Of a stretch of 64,000 nt of DNA, positions 43,001 to 56,300 are shown one piece after another. Numbering within the stretch: position 1 is the stretch's first letter; each line of letters begins with the position of its first letter. Below the pieces are notes generated by a model. It was not told where the DNA came from, made no database searches, and saw only the letters and a program-made list of their open reading frames with translations. This DNA comes from Neurospora crassa OR74A (taxonomy: Eukaryota > Ascomycota > Sordariomycetes > Sordariales > Sordariaceae): NCBI RefSeq assembly GCF_000182925.2, contig NC_026505.1, forward strand, positions 2,170,001 to 2,234,000. Direction: 5' to 3'. Both the position numbers and the translations under genes were made by a program.

Positions 43001-46000
43001 TGCATATCTACACTCAGGCCAGCCGAAAGAGATGCCAAGAGGCGCAGATTGTATTGCGATGTGTGGACGAGCTCCCGTCGTGTCACCAACGCCAGATGCA
43101 TGGCCATCTGAGCTACACCTCAACGTACGGCTCCTCGTCCACCATTTACGCTCCTGTTCGTCAGCCCAGTAGCCAGTTGCAGTCGAATACAAGATGAAAG
43201 ATGTAGTGTACAGGAAGGGTGCCAATGCTGTTTGGCTGCGTCACGGCGGCAGTGACGCTGGTTGATGGTCACGGCGCCCAAACAGGGGTCGAGGCCAGGT
43301 ATGTCGATGGCTGCTGCGAGGCACACAAGTCGAAAAGCAAAAAAAAGAAATGGACACTTGATGGCCCGTCTTGTCCCGTCAACGCCGTCCTTGCGTTGGA
43401 TGGTTACTTTCGCAGTACCTGCCGACAAAAAGCTACCTGCCTCCATCACGGACCCCCTCTTCGGCCCCTCTCCCCCCCTGGTTCCAGGCACAACCCTACC
43501 AGGCCCCCATCATCTCTTGAGCCCTTGAAGCTTGAGTACCCCTACCCCCTACCCCCTTTCGGGAATGTCGTCAAGCGGTGCCGTTTTTCCTACCTCCGCA
43601 TTTCACTTCCCTGCGAACCGAACCGCAAGCCAAAATCGCACTATGCTGGATGTAGTGTACACTGACAGTACACAGCACCTTTCTTCCCCAGTCCTTGCTA
43701 GATCGGCCCACCCGTCATAGGAAGGCCGCGACCGTTCAAGTGCCTTGTCAGGTTGCTCTGCCGAGACTCGGAACACATCGGGGTAATTTACCCGTACACT
43801 ACTTATGGGCCGCCCATCGCACAAAGAGGGAATCGAGGCAGCAGGACCGTGGACCAAAAAGAACAAGCTCGCTCGGCCGCCAGCCAGTTGCCATTCAATC
43901 GAACTAATATGCTAATGTCGCAAACCTTCTTCACGACAAACCATGATTTATCAAAGCTGTCAATACAAGAGAACGACGAATCAGACCAGTGATGCTCGTT
44001 ATCGCGCAGGGCGATCAAAGCCCAACACATCCAGCCGGTTATGTTCGAGGTCATTCAATCGTGCTTTCATGGTCTGATTCATCCCCCATGTCCTGGTACT
44101 TCTTTTTCCTTCTTCACGTCGATAGTGTCAAACGAAGCACATTTGTACAGGGTCTTTGTGTTTCCTCCCCCTTTGAGATACATACGGAGTGGCCCGTAGA
44201 CCCGCTGGGAAGGTTGTGCAAGACAGAAAGGGTGTTTCGGCTGCCGCGGTCCTGCTTCACGTTGTGATAGCACGGCCGGCCCCCATATCCTCATCTGGCC
44301 TCGGCTCCGTCAACAGCTTGTCAGGACTCAGGAGCAGGAGCATGTCCCCAACCCGCTTTACGCTAGTGCAGTTTACAAATTTGGGTTCGTCTGGAACCAC
44401 CAGTCCACTTACGAGGGTGAGATGATGCATCCACAGTTTTGGTCAGAGCTCCCTATATAACGACCGTTGATATTGCTTTTCTTTATACCTCCTTTGGGAT
44501 CGCGGCCGTGCGGTTGTTCGGTGCTCAACCCGGCCAGGTTGGCTAACGAGGTTCTGCGATAGGAAAAGGTCGGTCTTCCAGTCGATTGGAAGCAGGGGTT
44601 CCATAAATTTTCTGTCCTCGTTCGCCAGCCGAGTGTGCTGGGCCAAAGATGCTGGGGGCCTGAGTTGCTGGGGGAGACTGGGAGAGGGGCCGTATTGGCC
44701 CCTCCAAACACTCCGCCGTGGACCCTGGTCAAAAGGTAATCTCATGAACCAAATTTTTTCTGCCTCTTGAGTCCTTCCCCCCGTGCCCCCTCAGTCAGTT
44801 ATTCAACTCAAACCCGCTCTGCTTGGACACCACAGAAAGTGAGGATCCTCTAGCAGCATGCGCGTTTCTTGCCCAACGGTCTTCTAGAAATTGCGGGCCT
44901 CTGAAATTCACCTCTGCCCAAAGATGTTTAAAGGATTATGCATTGCTAAAATCATTCGCCCTGGTCCATCACTTACACAATGTTTTGACTGGGCCATTGT
45001 TACTAGCTTGACCCTGGATTGGCCAGAGGACCTCTGCGTGAAGCCAGTGGAGACGGGCCGAGAGGCGGCGACGAGGGTTGGCGGCTCCTCTAGGTGATGA
45101 GCCGGAGACGGGCAAAAGTGCACTCACACCTGTTCATCCTCTTCTCTGATGGCCTGGGTTATTTGGCCAGATGTTCCTTCAGCGTCTCTATTTACACCCC
45201 CATGCCGTTGTCACTACGAAGCCGGTTCCTCTTTGAGCTAGTCCATGTTCCAGAGGTCCCCTCCACCGTTGTCAGAGCAGCCAAACCTCGAAACTAGCGT
45301 ACCACTGTTTTTCTTTTCCTTCTTCCTCGTCCGGCAGAGCGGAGGGGTAGAAGGGGCATGAAGGGGGACAGGAATGGCAGTTGCCCGAGTGGTGTATCTC
45401 GGTACAGTAGCTTGAACTCACTATCTGACAAATGCTTTGCGTCAGGAGGATCAAAGCCATCATCACACTTCATGACACCAAGGGTCAGACTGCCTCGTCT
45501 CCCTCAATTACCTCCCCCTATGTCGGATGCGATGCCGAGGTCATTCATGGACTCTGCCCTTAGAAACAGTGTGTGTCCGGCATGAAGAGAGCTTTGGTGC
45601 TCATTTCCCAGTGGATTGGGACCCAGAGCATAACACTGTCTGCTATGAAAAATCAGAGGGCAGTGCTGGATTCTGAGCTCGATCTCTTTCCCTCTTTTCT
45701 GTGGGCTAAATGGGCCGTTAGCTGTTGATATCATACCCCATCTTGACTAGCAAGGGTCGCGGCCCTGCTTGCCAGATCGTCTCGTTTTCCCTCAACCTCC
45801 TTCCCTGTACGGTTGGATCGTTTCTGCAAGTGCGAGAGTGAGAAACAATCCCCTACCATCCCACCCTCGTGAAAGCCGCTAACTTCGACTTGGTCTTGTT
45901 CCGTACCCCCTGTAGCTCCCGGGACAGTGCCGAAGTTAACCCTCCTCTCACAACCGTCCTCTCGACCATTGGTGGCACTATTGGCTTGATACAAGTACAT

Positions 46001-46269
46001 ACATATGTACACCACCGCGCTCTTCTACGACTACACTCTTTCGTTATCCGATCCTCTTGTCGTTCCTTCTTATTCCTAAATCAACCAAGACGGCGTCTCT
46101 TTCGATCTCTTCTCCAAACATCTTCTTTGGTGCTCTATTCTTTCGCCCCACTACGCACGAGGAGGAGTAAAGACTACTAGACAAAACTATCCTCCAACCT
46201 AAGCGACTCGAAGGGTTTTTTTCTGTGAAGGAAACCTTCGGGCAATCTTTGGAGGAGTGACAGCTGCCC

Positions 46270-48504
46270 ATGTCAGCGACAGCAACATACACGGTCAGTA
46301 TGGCAGAGTTGAGAGCTGAGACTCAGCACGGAGGCATCTGGCCCAACTACGGGAATCCGGTGCAGATGAATACTGGTCGGTACAACACTCAAGAGTCTTC
46401 GGTACCAGTAGGATCGGCGGCTTCTTCACATCTTGTACGCCCTCGCAGTCGTCAGCACACGATGGACTATCACAACGCACCATACCATCATGGACGGCCT
46501 GCCCAGGAGGATGGCGATGGCTACGAGAGATATCCACACCCTTCGTTGATGAACATCCCCAGCATCACCACCGGCATGAAGCGCAGCTACTCCCAGGTCG
46601 ACCAAACTCCCTATACGGAAATGGTCCAAGATCTCCGCGACGACTACAAGCCGGCCATGAATCACGACCAGAAGCTACTCTCATTCAAGAAGGTTGGCGA
46701 CAAACATACCATCGTCGACCACAAAGGGCGGATTCACGAAATCGAAATCGAAGCTCAACTTCACGGCATGTTCTTTCTGTCGGAGTTTCCCTCGCCTGGC
46801 GACGGCAATGTCTTGAACGCCGAGTTGACTTGCTACCGCCGCAACCTGTTTCAAATCAGCGGCAATATCTGCTTTCCTCAAATACCGTTGTCTGTCATGC
46901 TAGAAACGGGCGAGACCAGCCAGATCAAGAACATGGAAGTTACTATATCGGCAATCGAATCTGTCGACGGCCACCCTGTGCGCCTAATCGTCATTCCCTG
47001 GAAGACGCCCCCACCCAACTCACCAGAAGTCAACCAAGCTCCCGATCAAGAACCTCCATCACTTCCTCTGATTCCCTGGTCCGAAGAGGAGGAAGACAAT
47101 GGCGGAGATCACTACGCTATCTATCCAATTGGGTGGCGTCGACTTCAATTTAGGATGTAAGCATCACTTCAGAACCACCACTCACTCCACATTTCGTTAT
47201 GTTCAATAAGCTGATGCGTTCCTATCTAGCGCAACGGCCAACAACGGTAGACGGAAGGAATTACAGCAACACTTCGTCCTACACTTGAAGCTCCATGGAA
47301 CCCTAGCGAATGGTACGAAACTTGTGCTTTCGGAGCTTACCACTGCGCCGATTGTTGTCCGAGGAAGAAGCCCGCGGAATTTCCAAGCGAGAAAGGAGAT
47401 CCCGCTGTTGGGATCTAGCGCTGGTTCAAGAGGACAGACACTCGTGGAAACCGGTCACTCAATTGTTGCGCAAGCTGTCGCGCTTAACAAGCCTCCCTAT
47501 GATTCGAGACCCCGTGTCTCGAGCATGGATTTGCCCAGAACAGCGTTCACGTTCACGTCTGCGAAGCAGATGCCCCAGAGTCCTATGCAAATGCGTTCGA
47601 AGTAAGTCAACAAAATTTCAAGATACGGAGATGTGGCATATTCAAGGCAGTGATGCTAGCTTCACTAGGGTCCTGACTTGTTAGAGGAAAACGATACGTG
47701 ATGCTAACATAGGTCAGCAGTTCTTACCCCACAAGTTGGAACCCATCTAGTCAGGTGTCGATGCCACACAACCCAGGATCGACTTCTTACCCGACAACAT
47801 CGATGGCCGGCCCCGAGCCCTATCCTAAAATGCCCCTTTCTGGAGCGCCCAGCTACACGGCCGAGCCCCAAGAGATGCCTATCCAGCAGACCTCCATGCC
47901 TTCTATGCAACTCTCTATGGTAGCCCAAGACCAACAACCGTCGGCCCCCATCCGAACACAATACGCAACTTACGCATCGGCACCTCCGCCGCATCTTTCG
48001 TTGCCGAGCACAGCGGACAGCTCGCTTAACGTGCCGCGCTATGTGGACAGCAATCCCCGTCCTTCAAAGAGCCCTCGCCACGGTAGCCATGGCTCACTCA
48101 CGAACGAGACGGCCTCGGGCGAGTATCGCTATGGCCCCCCTTCGTACCTTGGCAACAGCTCAAGTGATATAAGTCCCCAATCGCAACATCATCCGCCTAC
48201 GTCAGGTGCAGGAGCAGGCGGGGCGTCGTCGGGCGCTTACGGAACACCATCTCAAGAAGGAGGTGCCTCTGCCCCAGCGTCTGCGCCTACGAGTGCGGCT
48301 CCGCCGCGTGATTACTTCCCCCCATCTCAGTCCTGGACCAGCACTGCCGGTGAGGGGCAGACTTCATCGTACACGAACGGAGGTGACAGGTCCTATTCCT
48401 TTCCTACAGGTGTGAAAACGGAGCCGCACTCGCAGCCTTCGCACTCGGGTGCACCAGTGCCAGGCGTGTATGGCAACAACCACTATGCATGGAACGCCAC
48501 GTAA
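46270..48504 (+). CDS. vib-1: NDT80/PhoG-like transcription factor VIB-1 (XprG orthologue)
   Basis: Transcription factor with an NDT80-type Ig-fold DNA-binding domain. Orthologues VIB-1 (Neurospora) and XprG (Aspergillus) control heterokaryon-incompatibility cell death, extracellular proteases and carbon-starvation responses. Exons 46270-47156, 47230-47601 and 47718-48504 give 681 residues. The domain spans about 135-385, with the signature ELTCYRRNLFQISGNICFP (CYRRN at 188-192), the IPW segment, FVLHLKLHGTLANG and VVRGRSPRNFQ. The intron positions fall within and just after the domain. The N-terminus is His/Tyr-rich. The C-terminal 260 residues are Ser/Pro/Gln/Gly-rich and presumably activating. 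The last intron ends GGTCAGCAG, so two acceptors three bases apart are possible. The first ATG is 46,270, and an alternative ATG lies ten codons on. A very long gene-free upstream region precedes it. Confidence 0.93.
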
Positions 48505-51410
48505 AAGGAGGAGAACGAAGTTTGGATCCACGACTGAAATACCAGGCTCCAGTTGCTTTTAGGCTGATGATAACGAGGAGATGAAGGCGTCTTAAATGGT
48601 AATTGTTGCTTGAAAATCAAGCCTGAAAAAGGGGGGTGCGGTCAAACAATGGTGGATATTGGTGTCTCAATCCCATTCATGATGGGCTAATCGACGACAC
48701 TATGGATGGTTTGCAGCTCGGCATTTTTACATGCCGGTGACCGGCCTGGAAACAGCGCATTACCTGTTTGGCGGGGTGCGCCTGACGTCAAAAGAGAAGT
48801 CGAGGAAGCTTGTGGATTAGAAAAGAAGTCGGCATGTGTTCTGGATGGCGGCGGCAGTTTGATTTTTTGTTGATCCAAAATACCTTTCTCTTTGCGGTTC
48901 TATGTTTCTCAACCAAGAGCTCTGTTTTTCTATATCCGTACATACACATCTACGTCCATGTACAAATTTCATGTGCTTCTGTTGCGGGCGGTGCTTTGGC
49001 TTCACCACTGCATGATATACAATCTGGAGGGATTTCATCTGTCATTGTCTTCGGTTCTTCTTGCGCATTTTCAACGTCCAATCGATACCACTCCAAATAC
49101 CACAATGAGTAATACCTCCCGAGATGATCTGCCTGTGTTTGCATGATCAATATGGAAGATATATGCGCGTAATAAACCCAAAAATACACTGACGGCGCCT
49201 TTCCTGAGTGCTATAAGCCCCCCTTTATCTGCGTTTTCATGCACCAACTGACTGATTCCCACCCAGCCTTGGCCAGCGTAGGTAATCACAGTCACACTTT
49301 GCGGAGTGGGCACCCCGTTCAAGCTCATCATATCACGCTCCCCCGGCACTCGCTCATGTTGTGTCTCTCCATCCTCATAACGTGTCCCTCCCCCCCCTTG
49401 CCCACAGCCATAATGGTTGCTTAACCGAGCTTCACGGTAACAACCAAATCCCTGGGTGGAAATGGAGGTCAAAGGCAAATAAAGTGCTGAAGGGTATAGG
49501 TGTACGAGCTCGGTGAGAAGTTCGGCGACGAAAACCAGAAAACATGAGACATGAACTCGTGTGACTAGAGTGCTATATCTCATTCAACCATTTCCTTTGC
49601 CGTCTTGTCACAACTCTCCTTAGCATTTACTCGACCCTCTTCATCTGGAAAGTACATGAAACCACAATGGTCCAAAAATTTCAACCCAACCCGACCAGCT
49701 TCTCGTATTTCCCCATTTCTCTTCGCAGACTTGACAAGTGAGATATGTAGTTAACATTGCATCTAACGTCCCACAGCTTTGCAAGACAGACAAAGAAGCT
49801 TGCCGCCACCACCAGGAGAAGTAAAGGTCAGCAGATGCTTGGCTGGCCTTTTGTATGTATATCAATCAACTGACCACTCCTGATCTGGCAGGTGCTAGGT
49901 ACTTTCTACCTAATATGCCTACCACACACATACATACCGTACCTAGAGACAAAAACACACGTATACAGGTTTGGCTTACTATCGGTGTATGCTACCCAGA
50001 GCATATTCAAGTTCCTGTCAAGTTTGAGGTTCAACTTCAGTGACAACTTCTGTCGGCGTTCTTGTTGTGCTCCGTCAGGCGCCCACCTCTTACTTTCCCC
50101 TGACCTCCAAACCCCTCATGCCCCCCAACCCCGGATTTTATCAGTTAGGTAGATATGTAGGTCCTACATACATGATAAAATGTTGTGTTACCAACCTGTC
50201 CCAACCTTTCCGTCGTCAACCTATTCCCACAGGAAAAAAAGAAAAGAAGAAGAAAAAAAAAGAAAAAAAAAAAAAAAAAAAGAAAAGGAAACGACGATAA
50301 CAGATACCTTCGAGTTTAGCTATGGGTTGATGGCTGCGAATTTCCATCTATGGGACCACATGTGTACATGAAACCGATCGTTCCATTCGGTGCACAGCTG
50401 TCACAGGGCTGGATACTGAACTCCTGGCACCCGGGACCGTACGATATGTACGTGAGCCCCGTCATTGACAACGTCCTCCCCCTTCTTGATGTTTAGATGT
50501 TTAGGTATGTTTATGGCAAGATGACAAGCATGTAGTTGGATGAACGGGTGGGAAATGCCTCGACTGGCCGGGCATTGTGTTCAGGAGCACGATCTCATCT
50601 ATATCTTTCGTCTGCTGCCCTTGACCATGGCGGAAACACAACGTTTTCTTGAGGCGACCAGGAGGGTGAAAAGGGTGTAGGATGGTCACATGGGGGGTTT
50701 TATTTGAGCCTCTTACCTACTTCGCAGGTAGATAGATAATAATTGCGGACGTTACGATGATACTCGCGTAGAAAATCACTAATGATGCAGTGGCGCTCGC
50801 GCACGAAGATATAAATCATTCATTTAAGAGACGGCGAGACTGGAACCTTTTTCGACATGGTGTTCAAAGCCTAAAGTCTCGAGGGAGGCAGTACATTGAA
50901 AAATGACATGCCGGGAGGTTATAAAGGGGGGTCTCTCAATCTACAAGTTTTTGAAAATGGGCAAAATGCTGAACGGATTGCCGCTGCTGGAAGTTGAGAA
51001 CAGCAGCAGCAGCGGACAGCTGTCAACCGAATGACAGCCCACAAACTTGGCAGCTGGTAAGACCATTCATTGCCAACCTCCACATCCACTGCAGTGCACA
51101 GCGACGATGAGAAGCAATCCATGTCGCGCGCCTGCGTTTCCCGATTATCAACACCAATTCGCTCGTTCGTGACAACTGGTTTGGTGGATCGTGATTGCAC
51201 GGCTTCAATTACTTACGCCCCTTATTTTGCGACTACAGTGGCATCACGGACCTGCCAGCTGACTCTTCAACTTTATCGGACCTCGTTGAAAATTTCTTCC
51301 CTTCACTCAAATCATCAGTGGCACAAATCTCGGCTCACAAAAATACCAGCCGCATAGTTCCACATTTCACGAGGCTTTTCACTCCTTGAAAGAACCTCTG
51401 CGAAAGAAAG
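48505..51410. other. Intergenic 2.9 kb, vib-1 3' side to DUF2011 gene
   Basis: It holds the vib-1 3' UTR and the DUF2011 promoter. An A-rich tract with A/G mixture lies at 50,233-50,290. No gene seen. Confidence 0.5.
50233..50290. repeat. A-rich polypurine tract
   Basis: Nearly pure A/G with a run of 19 A. Confidence 0.9.
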
Positions 51411-52575
51411 ATGTTTGAGGTACCTGACGCAAAACGGTCGGTTTCAGTCTTTTCTTTTTCTTTTTTTCTTCCCCAAAAACCTTTCTCGTATCCAATATTT
51501 GCACCAGTCAGACCACCTCTGATTTGTCACGGTACACACATAATTGTACATGACTTCTTACTGACCTGCCAAAAACAGAGTGAGAAGAGATGAGCTCTTC
51601 GGTTCAGGGACGTCCGATCGTGGCTCCAGTCCGGACACAGCGGACGAAGCCGAAGTGGAAGCCAAGGCTCAGCTACTCAATGCCAAACTCTCTAGCTTGC
51701 TCTCATTGAAGTTTGAGTTTGATGACGGTGCGGCGCGTGATGATGATGCCACTACTGCGGCTAGAGAGCCGACAGAAGCTTCGGCCAAGCAACATGAGGT
51801 GGCCAGGGAGAAGACCCAGAAGAAGGAGAAGGAGACGAAGCAAACAAGTCAAGGTGACGCCGGGTCCTCGGATGAGGATGATGATGGAAGTGACGAAGAG
51901 GACACACCAATGCAAGACCAGGCGCCACTCGAAGAGGAGGAAGAAGCCGCCGAATTCGAGTTTCGCCTCTTCTCCACCTCAGCCCCTCAAAAGATCGTCC
52001 TCCCTTCCAAGGACGAAGAGGATGGCGCAGGCGAGACGGTCATCGCTGACCGACCTATATCCTACTACATACGCGGCGAGCTCACGCCTGAGGAGCAAGA
52101 ACAGTTCCGGGCCGCAGCCGTGACTAGCCAAGACATTCTGAACTGGGCCAAGCAGCGGGCGTGGGGACTTGAGGTGCCGTGGAGGGTGAGGAAGATTGTC
52201 GTTACAGTGAAGGGCAAGAAAGCAGACAGGGCAGCGGCAGCAACAGCTCTACATGGTCAACCGGTGGCCACGGGGACCGAAGTTCAACAACAAGCAGGCG
52301 GTAGTGAACAGCAGAAAAAGAAAAAGAAGCGGCTCGGAAAGAAGGGGAGAATTGCCATGAGGATCAAGGAGAAGGCGAGGAAGGAAAAGGAGGAGGCGGA
52401 GCAGAAGCAGAAGATGACCAAGGAGGAACACTTGAAGGAGAAGAAGAAGCGGTTGAATAGGGAGAAGAAGCTCAAGAGGAGACAGAAGGAGAAGGAGAAG
52501 AAGATGGCAGGCAAAGCGGGAAGTTCGGTGGGTGATGCTATGTCTGCGGTTGGGCAGGATTCGGATTCAGAGTGA
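51411..52575 (+). CDS. DUF2011 family protein, highly charged, probably nuclear
   Basis: Fungal protein of unknown function (DUF2011-like), 340 residues. I place a 26-nt first exon (51411-51436, MFEVPDAK plus two bases) joined to 51579-52575. The join restores MFEVPDAKRVRRDELF, which fits the family start. The intron is 142 nt with a GTCGGT donor and ACAG acceptor. The conserved middle reads EFEFRLFSTSAPQKIVL, then DRPISYYIRGELTPEEQEQF and AVTSQDILNWAKQRAWGLEVPWRV (about 165-240). It is flanked by an acidic stretch (DEDDDGSDEEDTP) and a long Lys/Arg/Glu-rich coiled-coil-like tail (KKKKKRLGKKGR... and repeated KEKK). The composition suggests a nuclear or nucleolar protein; that is inference. 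If the short exon is wrong, translation would need a non-ATG start. Confidence 0.75.
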
Positions 52576-53388
52576 AAAGGATGAGAAAGAGAACAAGATG
52601 GTTGAGTAACCGACTCGTTGGTGGTGGGTTAGTAATTGTACTTGTATTCGTGGTGATACTTGGGGAGCTGAAGATAATGCAGGCCGTGTGTAGCAGCATC
52701 TATACTAAAGCGATGACTGCCTCTTGTAGACAAAGGAAGCCCTGAAGCCCTGAAGCCCTGAAGCCCTGTAGCCACGCTCTCGGCATGGTACCTAGTTCCC
52801 AGGTTCATACAGGGGATAATCCGAGCACTCCCGTCAGCGTTTTGGTCATGAATGCCACGGTACTCAGCCCTCATATTATGTACACCTCCTCTCAAGTGAA
52901 GCACCCCGAAAGGAGTAGTACTGTTACCTACCTAGAGGTATCCATCAAGGTTCTGCAATTGTTGAGCCACAAGCAGGTGTCGGTGGAGGCAAAGGTATCA
53001 AGGCAATGGCATTGCATTGTAAATTCGACCAATCGCAGGCGGCAGGCAGTACCTAAAACGCGGCAGGGACGACGCGGCAAGCTCTCCGCACCTCATCATT
53101 CAGCTCTTCTCACTGTAGCAACTGCATGCCCGCAGTTGAGCATGAGGAAAGAGTATCTTTCTTGGATTGATTTCTTCCATGAAACATCATCTTGACATGT
53201 TTTCTTCTTGATAAGTATTCTCGGTCAGCACCAATCGTACAGTATCATCAACAAACATGAGGTAGCCTTATTGACGAGTTACGACAAACCTCCAACCCCT
53301 GAAAACACCCCGATTTCTTCAGTTTAGCGGTCTTGTCACTGGCCCTCGCAGTTGCAGCCGCCGTCTGCCCCACCATCCACAACCCTCC
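52576..53388. other. Intergenic 0.8 kb, DUF2011 gene to ham-2
   Basis: It contains the 3' UTR of the DUF2011 gene and the ham-2 promoter. There is a short tandem repeat at 52,738-52,771. No gene seen. Confidence 0.5.
52738..52771. repeat. 8-bp tandem repeat AGCCCTGA, about 4 units
   Basis: Three perfect units followed by a variant ending GT. Confidence 0.9.
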
Positions 53389-56300
53389 ATGACCATGATG
53401 AACGCGCTCTGGTCGAGAAGCACCTCCTCTTCCGGCGACAGCGCAGAGAAAAGCGCCAAACCGCCCAGCGATGCAGTGAGCACCACTTCCGAACAAGTGG
53501 CCGATCTCTCGGACAGGCCAAATGCGCCAGCCCTACCAGCTCGCCCGGCCCTCCACAGAAACCAGCCTTCGGCCCCTCCTCCAGCAGCACCGTCGAACCC
53601 TCCGCCGCCGGTGCCCTCCGGTGCTGGCTCCGGCAACGCCGCTAACAATGCGTCGGCGCAACCTCAGGACTCCCTGTCTCTAGCCCAACTACGAAGGATC
53701 GTTGCCGAGTTCCCCAAGTCCGAGCCGATCGCCTACGACTATGTCTACACTGATGTGGGCCCCATCGAGGAGGAGGTGGACGAGTGGTTCCTCTATAACT
53801 TCTGGCAATGGGTGCGTCTGAACACGGCCAACCGGGCCTTTGACAGCACATGGGAAAGCATGTTCGGGGAGGACGAGACCTGGGACAGTGTCGGAGACGA
53901 CGACAGGCAGAGGTTCGTGCGGAACGCCGTCCAACAGTTGCAGACGTCAACCGACAAGACGGCCCGCGGCGAGGCTATCGGCACGCTCGTGTACATAGTG
54001 TTGGGACGTTGGGCCGAGACTGTCAAAGCAGCGAGCCTGCCCAATTTTGCGGACCACAAGGTCAGGTCCGCCGCCACCAAGCAGCAGCTGGATGCCATGA
54101 AGGCAGGCGTCAAGCTGCTCGCTGAGTGTGGTGGCATTCCTCCCATGTGGGATGCGCTGAGGAGGGCCTTCGAGCCATTCTGGGCGGACGACGGAGACGT
54201 TGGCCAGATAGTACAGGCCTATGCCGAGGAGCTGATGCATTTGATGACCATTTTGTACATCTCTTTGCAAACGACGCTAGACGACCTTGAGGATATGGCC
54301 TCGGCCCGCAAGGAACTACGTACGAGGTCCCTTTTAACACATGGCGGCGCTCGGTTAAGTTGCTAACATATGGCAGTTGCACTCAACCCGAATCTGGTTC
54401 ACTTCATGTTGCATGCCACGGCAAAACTTCGATGGGACGATAGGAACATTCTCCCCCAAACCCAGGTCGGTTCAACTACCTTTGGAATCCCGGGCGCGGC
54501 CAACCAACATCGAATGCTTATGAGTTCCCAGGTTTTCCTTTTGTTCTGGAAGTCACTTCTCCTTGTTTTCGGCGGTTCCAAGCACATCGCGGAGGCCAAA
54601 AAGGCTACGGCAGAAACACCTTCCGACGTTAAGGACAAGGAAATCATTACTGCTTCCCCGCTCGATTACCATGTGTTCCGGCAAGAGATCACATCCAAGT
54701 ATCCGTCATATATCCCGCCCCAATGTGCCATTCCCCTCGAGGCAGAGCAGACGTCAATCCTTCCTCCGCTACCTAACCACCCAACCAGGAACAATGGACA
54801 AAACGGTATCCTTCCCGGCCCACCAAACCAGAGCGCCTCCGCCTCGATTCTCCATCAGCCGGTTCACATCGCGACTCCTGCGCCCTCCCCTCCTCCGAGC
54901 CCGGGTGTCGGTGGTAAAGGTGGTAAGAAGCAAAACTACCAGACTAACCAAAATTTTCCGTTTATGTATCCGCCCTTGGACGCCACCAGCAACAGCGCTG
55001 GCGGAAAGGGAGTTGCCGGACTACAGGACCTGTTGGTAGGCAGGAAGTGGGAGGGAAGCGATGTTCCCGCCTCCATTATCGAAGCTGGCGAACTATTCTC
55101 CACGCGCACCAGGATGACACGAGCTACCAGGCAGCTCTGGGAAGAGCGCGAGAGATTCCTCAAGTTTGAGCGTGGATGGGAAGGTGTCGATGAGGACCTC
55201 ATTGACGAACTCGATCTCTCAGAACTTACACTTGAGGAGAAGGAGGAGCTGGGCTTACTGAAGGAGAGCGACAAGAAAAAAGATAAGCTCGGCCACGAAA
55301 TTGACTTGGGACCACGGCCTGTGGATGATGATATCAAACATCGTCTTGAGGCCGTCGAGGAGTTCTATGTAAGTCTTGTTGAGTGACTTATGCTTCTGTC
55401 TTACGGTACTTGCTGACTCTGCTACTCTTTACAGAAAGAGGCTCTCCCTCATCTGCAGTCACTAGTCATTGTGCTGCTGAAGGCGATTGTTGCTATCGCC
55501 AGCAGTCTAGTTCAGCCGCAACCTGGACAGCAAAATCCTGGTGCCCCGCAGAACAATGGGCGTGTTAGCGGAGGGCCGCCCCAGGGTCGGGGTCAAAGTA
55601 ATGGTAACAATGCTGGTAACGACCCTCCCTCCCCCTCGGATGACAATGTAGATGAGGCTAGGAGCAGAGAAATTGCGGCGAAGGCCGTGACAGGTATCAT
55701 GATCCTATTGTTGAAGTGGCTAAAGCTGTCTCGTAAGTAATCATGCGACCAAGATTAGTACGACCGCATCGCTGACGATCGAGTGTCTAGATATCCTCAA
55801 GTTCGAGTACTTCACACAGCTACTCTTGGACTCTAATTATCTTCCTCTAGTGCTGAAGCTGTTTGCTCTGCATGATGTGCAGCAGGTGGTTGAGAGCAAG
55901 ACCGACAGGATAGAGCACAGGTGAGATTGCTTCGTCTCCTTCGCGAAGTACACTACCTCCGGAAATATCGGTTGCTAACTCATCATGACCAGTTTCTTCT
56001 ACTTCTGTGGTTCCCGTGCCGGCGCAATTCCCCAGCAGGGTCTTATCAACCCAACCGCGACCGACTTCGAAGACGTTGACGTGAGCGAAGACGAAGCCGC
56101 GCCTCCCGCCATTAAGAGAAACCGTTCACCTCCTGGCGCAGAAAAGGGAGGACCACCCGACGCTTCATCCCAATTCATATCCTCGCAACCGCCCCAACAA
56201 CAACAACAACAGTCAGAAAACTCGGGCGTCCCCAGCCGCCCCGAGGTCGACGAGCTCGGCTACCCCGTCAACCCGCTCCCCAAAGAGCCCATCACCGACT

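Larger units (their letters stand above)
38123..46269. other. Gene-poor stretch, 8.1 kb, between the transposon and vib-1
   Basis: It contains the MITE (39,677-40,034), a G20 run and a short telomere-like motif. No ORF here has a recognisable domain. The part nearest 46,270 must hold the vib-1 promoter and 5' UTR; how far the regulatory region extends is unknown. Confidence 0.5.

Noticed and set aside
43120-43665. Overlapping ORFs of 123 and 148 codons upstream of vib-1
   Set aside because: They overlap on opposite strands, lack domains and have no splice or start support.
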